A model generated the notes under the pieces. That model had not been told where the DNA came from and made no database searches. It saw only the letters and a list, made by a program, of their open reading frames with translations. A program made the position numbers and the translations under genes. A stretch of DNA of 64,000 bases from the NCBI RefSeq assembly GCF_963678975.1, contig NC_089272.1, positions 4,522,359-4,586,358 on the forward strand, written 5' to 3'. Of the stretch, positions 60,280 to 64,000 are shown in pieces. The DNA comes from Dysidea avara (taxonomy: Eukaryota; Porifera; Demospongiae; Dictyoceratida; Dysideidae). Every line of letters begins with the position of its first letter. Position 1 is the first letter of the stretch.

Positions 60280-61622
60280 ATGAAAGAGGATTTTTTCTCA
60301 ACGTTTCAACCAACCAAGATGGTTGGTGATGACAACAAAGATTTCAAGAGCAGACAAGTGCTTCCACCAACAGTTCAGGAAAGGTTAATAGGCTATAAAC
60401 TTTATGGCTTCCTATAATGTATGGTGAAAACTTTGGCTATAAATAATGTGTCAGGCATTTGAATGATTAGCGGGTAAGTCAATACTACAAATGAGTTAAT
60501 ACTGATTTTTGAGGGCTCAGCTGAATGCGTACATGCAGTATACCGTAATTACTATGCATCAATTGATTGATGTGGTAATAATATGAGCAGATCTGATGGA
60601 CCCTACTATATGGTAACTGGGCAGATGTATACTCTGATATAATTGTTGAGTGTTGTAGTTTGCCAATAGTCAAAGCTAAATTAACCATTTTAGATACCTT
60701 TTTGTGATGTTGAAGGTGTCAGGCAAACTCCAGTTAAGGGCAGGCAATAAAAGATTAGTTTTCAAAAACAGGAGAGGATAATGCTTATAGGCCCGCAAGG
60801 TACGGGCTTAATCTACTTACCCCTGTAGATGCACCATATTATATATAATGCACGTATCAATGTATTGCCCTACTACCCCCCCCCCTCGGACATATATGGG
60901 ACTATAGTGGGCACAGCCGAATGTTAAATGCTCCGCGGTAGGGCAAACCTATTGTGTCAAATCTCTACCATTGGCTCCAGTTGCAACGTGGGAGATTTGA
61001 CATAGTGGTGCTTAATGAATGATTGTCAAATGCCCCATAGTGAAGCAGCAGTTTCATGTCAATTCACCTTGTAAAGTCCCACTTACATCCAGGGGGTGGT
61101 AGGGTAACACATTGGTAGATGCATAATGAGTTTGTATCATAAACCTTGTGTTGAAATTTAGTCTGTCTTGCTTTTTTCATGCTTATAGCAGCTAATGTGC
61201 TTATCCTCAAACAATCAGGACTGGAAAAACTACAAATTGTCTTCTACTTTTATCTATCAACTATCCAATCACTGCTAGTTTATTAAAATTTCCTTTGCTG
61301 TTGTAACTTGTTTACCATTATGCTATAACCATTATGCTATAACCATTGTCTCCTAGCAACAAAAATTGTTATGTAAACAATGTAGGTGAGAACCACAAAA
61401 GAAGTCAAGTAATATACTCCAAAATTGGTCATCAACTGCTGCAGTATGCTGAATACATCTTGGGAATGACTATGTTGGATGCTCACTTTAACAATGATCA
61501 TAATAGTGGAAGTAAGTGTTTGTTGACATGTTAGTCTGACTATGATTACATGTTTTTAGTTAGCTGTGCCTTACCATACTGTATCCCTTTCTGTATATGC
61601 AGGGTGGATACTGATGTTGTGA
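60280..61622 (+). CDS. small three-exon gene candidate
   Basis: Exon 60280-60383 (starts MKEDFFSTFQPTKMVGDDNK, donor GTTAAT), exon 61357-61511 (SNKNCYVNNVGENHKRSQVI, KIGHQLLQYAEYILGMTMLD, donor GTAAGT) and exon 61603-61622 (RWILML, stop) join in phase to about 94 residues. The composition looks protein-like (Q/L helix in exon 2), but I recognise no family, and the terminal exon is short enough to be chance. The first intron contains the MITE 60848-61124. Extra exons may be missing. Confidence 0.35.
60848..61124. mobile_element. TIR MITE (ATGCAYNTANCAATGT ends)
   Basis: 277 bp, left ATGCACGTATCAATGTATTG and CCCTACTACCCCC, right GGGGGTGGTAGGGTAACAC and ATTGGTAGATGCAT; the arms pair with scattered mismatches. 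Noncoding. Confidence 0.75.
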
Positions 61623-62085
61623 CTGTTGGTGGGTGAATTTATGGTCAATGGACAAATAATATGTGTTACCAAGACCCCACTACTATATTATGAACTCTTG
61701 GTGGTACTTCATAGCCAAACACTATAGTGTATCTGGCTTCTTGTGGTATTGTAGTCATTTTTTTAATTTTATGGGATCATCATAATGTAAATGTTTACTA
61801 TTACAATATATCATGCTATCAGTAAAGAGTTTCTATAATTGTGGGTGGTTGCATGAGGGTCTACGAAGTGCTGTGACTGAAAGGTGATGCGCTGATGCTG
61901 GCTTTTTAAGTCAACACTGAAGTTTCACAGGCACTGAAGGGCTGGGGCGGGATTAGAGACGTGCACGGGTAATGTAGCAGTGAATTACTTCAACTGTATC
62001 ACCACTAGGGATGCGCCGATTTTGCCGGCAAAATTTTTAGAAAACTACGTTGGTAAAAGCAAAGAGCAAAATGCTGGAAAAATAG
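61623..62085. other. intergenic; possible transposon end
   Basis: No gene. CTAGGGATGCGCCGATTTTG at about 62006 resembles a transposon terminal repeat and could be the left end of the element that carries the THAP/DDE transposase, but its partner would lie outside the window. Confidence 0.35.
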
Positions 62086-64000
62086 GTGGAAAATAGACGA
62101 TATGCATGGTCTAAAAACGCGAAGGAATTATTTTACAAAAAAAACCTTGACGGTGAACGGCTATCGAAGCCATTATTTGCAACTCGGAAACTAGAGAAAC
62201 CACACAGGATGTCTAACCGACAATGTTGTATTTGGGGCTGTTACAACAGGAAAGGCAGGTGCGTGGAGGATATTTCCGGAAATCGGCTCTGTGGATGCCA
62301 TGAATTACAGTTCAGTTGTTGCCCTAAGCCCGAATTATTAACCCTTCACACAATCAGCAAGATGCCTGTGCCAACCAAGCGAGCTGTTATACAAAGAATT
62401 AACACTACTAGGCAAGGTCCAGAACAATCCAGGTGGAAAGCATCTCCAGGAGCGGTTATTTGCAACGTGCATTATATGGACTTCGTAGGACCTAGCAGGG
62501 GAAACAGAAATCTTGTTCCTGTGCACTTTAAGAAGTCCAATACCCCTGCTGCTCCTCCAGAATCAAAGAAAAGGAGAGTAAGTATAAGAGATACGAGTGC
62601 AGAAGAAAACATACAGGAAACAACATGTTTTGCTGCAAACTGATCCAAGTGTTGATTTGTTAAGAGAAGGTAATTCTGCTTATCAAGCTAGTTTGCCTGC
62701 TGGAGACATGGATACTCAGCTAGATACTGCTGGTTTAAGCTCTATAGCTAGTGATCTGCACCCTGTACAGCCACAGTGTGATACTGAAGACACAGGCACA
62801 ACTTCAAGTAGTACTCAGCTACGTAATGCTGAGCTGTGTCTTGAGCCTGCTGTGATTGGAAGTAATTCTACTGATCAACCTACTGGAGACTTGGATACTC
62901 CGCCAGAACAATTGGTGTAAGCTCTACTGATCTGGACCCTGCACGTCCACAATTGTATAGTCTTGGTATTGAAGATTCTAGTACAGCCTCAAGTAGTGCT
63001 GCTAAACTGGATATTGCTGATGAACCTACTGTAAGAGTAAGTTTGTCAGTTATGCAGCCACCTAATCATACCTCACTTGATGTTGCAAGTATTGTTGCTA
63101 GGTGTGCTCAGCTAGAGCAAGAAAACAATGAGCTACATGCAGAGAACGCGGTATTAAAACAAAAGATTGAGACTTTTAACAGCAGTGTACAGCGACTAAA
63201 TTTGAGTCTACTTACTGACTATCAAGTAACAATGTATACTGGGCTTCCTCGGAAGGTATTTGAATGTCTGTTGACTTGGATGAATCCTATAGTAAGGAAA
63301 AAAGGAGCAGTTGATGAACTCGCTCCATCTCAAAAGTTGCTTTTAGTGATGATGAGACTTCGTTGCAATTTTCCACAAATGATTTAGCTTGTCGCTTTAA
63401 GGTTGAGCCAAGTTCAGTGTCCCGTATTCTGAATCAGTGGATACCAATGCTAAAAGCTCAGCTGAAATTACTTATTAAATGGCTACAAACAACTATTGGC
63501 CCGACTGATCACCCCTACAATTTCTTGCCAAACGCTGTAGCCATTATTGATGGAACTGAAATTTTTATACAAAGACCAAGTAACTTAGCAACACAAAAGT
63601 CATCATACAGTGATTATAAAAGTCATACCACTGTAAAGTATTTAGTTGGCATAGACACTTTTACTGGAGTGTTTGTGTATATTTCACCAGGGTTTTCTGG
63701 CAACAGCAGTGATCGGTTTACTGTACAGCATAGTAGATTACTGGATGAACTGAAACCAGGCCAGAGAATTCTTGCTGATAAAGGCTACAATGTGCAGGAT
63801 CTTTTTGCTCAGAAACGATGTTTTTTGACTATTCCAAGTTTCTTAAGTGAAGGCCATCTTACAGCACAGGAAGGTATGCAATCTCGGACAATTGCCAGTG
63901 CACGAATTAGAGTAGAGAATGCCATCAGAAGGTTAAAAGAATACAAAATTTTATCTGAAACATTAAGTAATTGCGTCAACAAGAAGATTGTGGATGATAT
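62086..64000 (+). pseudogene. THAP + DDE transposase, PIF/Harbinger (ISL2EU-like), partial
   Basis: The first part (62212-62545) is a zinc-binding THAP-like domain: CCIWGCYNRKGR, then RWKASPGAVICNVHYMDF and NLVPVHF. A Ser/Thr-rich linker and a coiled coil (ARCAQLEQENNELHAENAVL) follow. From about 63220 the reading gives YTGLPRKVFECLL; after a frameshift near 63382 come an HTH (VEPSSVSRILNQW) and the DDE_Tnp_4 core: AIIDGTEIFIQRP (first Asp), RILADKGYN (second Asp) and RVENAIRRLKEYKIL (Glu). All three catalytic residues are visible. At least three frame changes (about 62600-62640, 62910 and 63382) mean this copy is inactive. The 3' end is cut by the window edge. The THAP plus DDE_Tnp_4 pairing points to the ISL2EU branch. 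Confidence 0.85.

Noticed and set aside
1..64000. tRNA or rRNA genes
   Set aside because: I scanned for A/B box and GTTCRANNC patterns and for conserved rRNA stretches and saw none convincing; a covariance-model scan would be decisive.

Overview
The window looks like nuclear DNA of an early-branching animal, most likely a demosponge. The evidence is AT-rich sequence, split genes with GT-AG introns, an animal kanadaptin gene, a THAP-type transposase, a fibrinogen-like secreted domain of a kind I associate with sponges, and a very dense load of small DNA transposons. The species assignment is inference. I saw no prokaryotic operon, no rRNA, no tRNA and no CRISPR array.

Layout. 1-3.2 kb: wreck of a Ty1/Copia retrotransposon, with gag split by a gap, a hAT-like MITE inside the protease motif, and a reverse-transcriptase piece on the opposite strand. 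3.7-5.1 kb: a broken secreted fibrinogen-like first exon abutting the 3' exons of an APH-type phosphotransferase-like gene. 8.5-18.7 kb and 24.2-29.5 kb: three same-strand copies of an unusual ~5 kb composite repeat, each made of a 320-330 bp palindrome, a linker, a 3.4-4 kb array of ~30-bp minisatellite units and a conserved ~0.85 kb 3' module ending in a hairpin. 21.4-33.8 kb, minus strand: kanadaptin (SLC4A1AP), with nine exons that join in consistent phase plus a weak terminal exon; its 6.5-kb intron contains the third composite copy and an element with subterminal 21-bp repeats. Its FHA-encoding 5' half was not found.

35-60 kb: a tandem family of intronless-looking genes for secreted proteins of about 415 residues, which I do not recognise. 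Two copies are intact (34990 and 48226). Two are near-complete but broken by one frameshift each (40031 and 58506). One is a degraded fragment (about 51960-52892). Each protein has a signal peptide, three similar modules and a C-terminal cysteine. The genes are embedded in duplicated intergenic DNA (36.6-41.4 kb resembles 53.7-59.9 kb, with a partial copy at 50-51 kb), and transposon empty sites can be read by comparing the copies.

60-64 kb: a nearly perfect 146-bp hairpin, a small three-exon gene candidate, a MITE, and at the right edge a decayed THAP plus DDE transposase of PIF/Harbinger (ISL2EU-like) type that runs out of the window.

A recurring theme is a short motif (core CTCTATTAGAG next to GTGACTG) found in about ten places and inside unrelated repeats.
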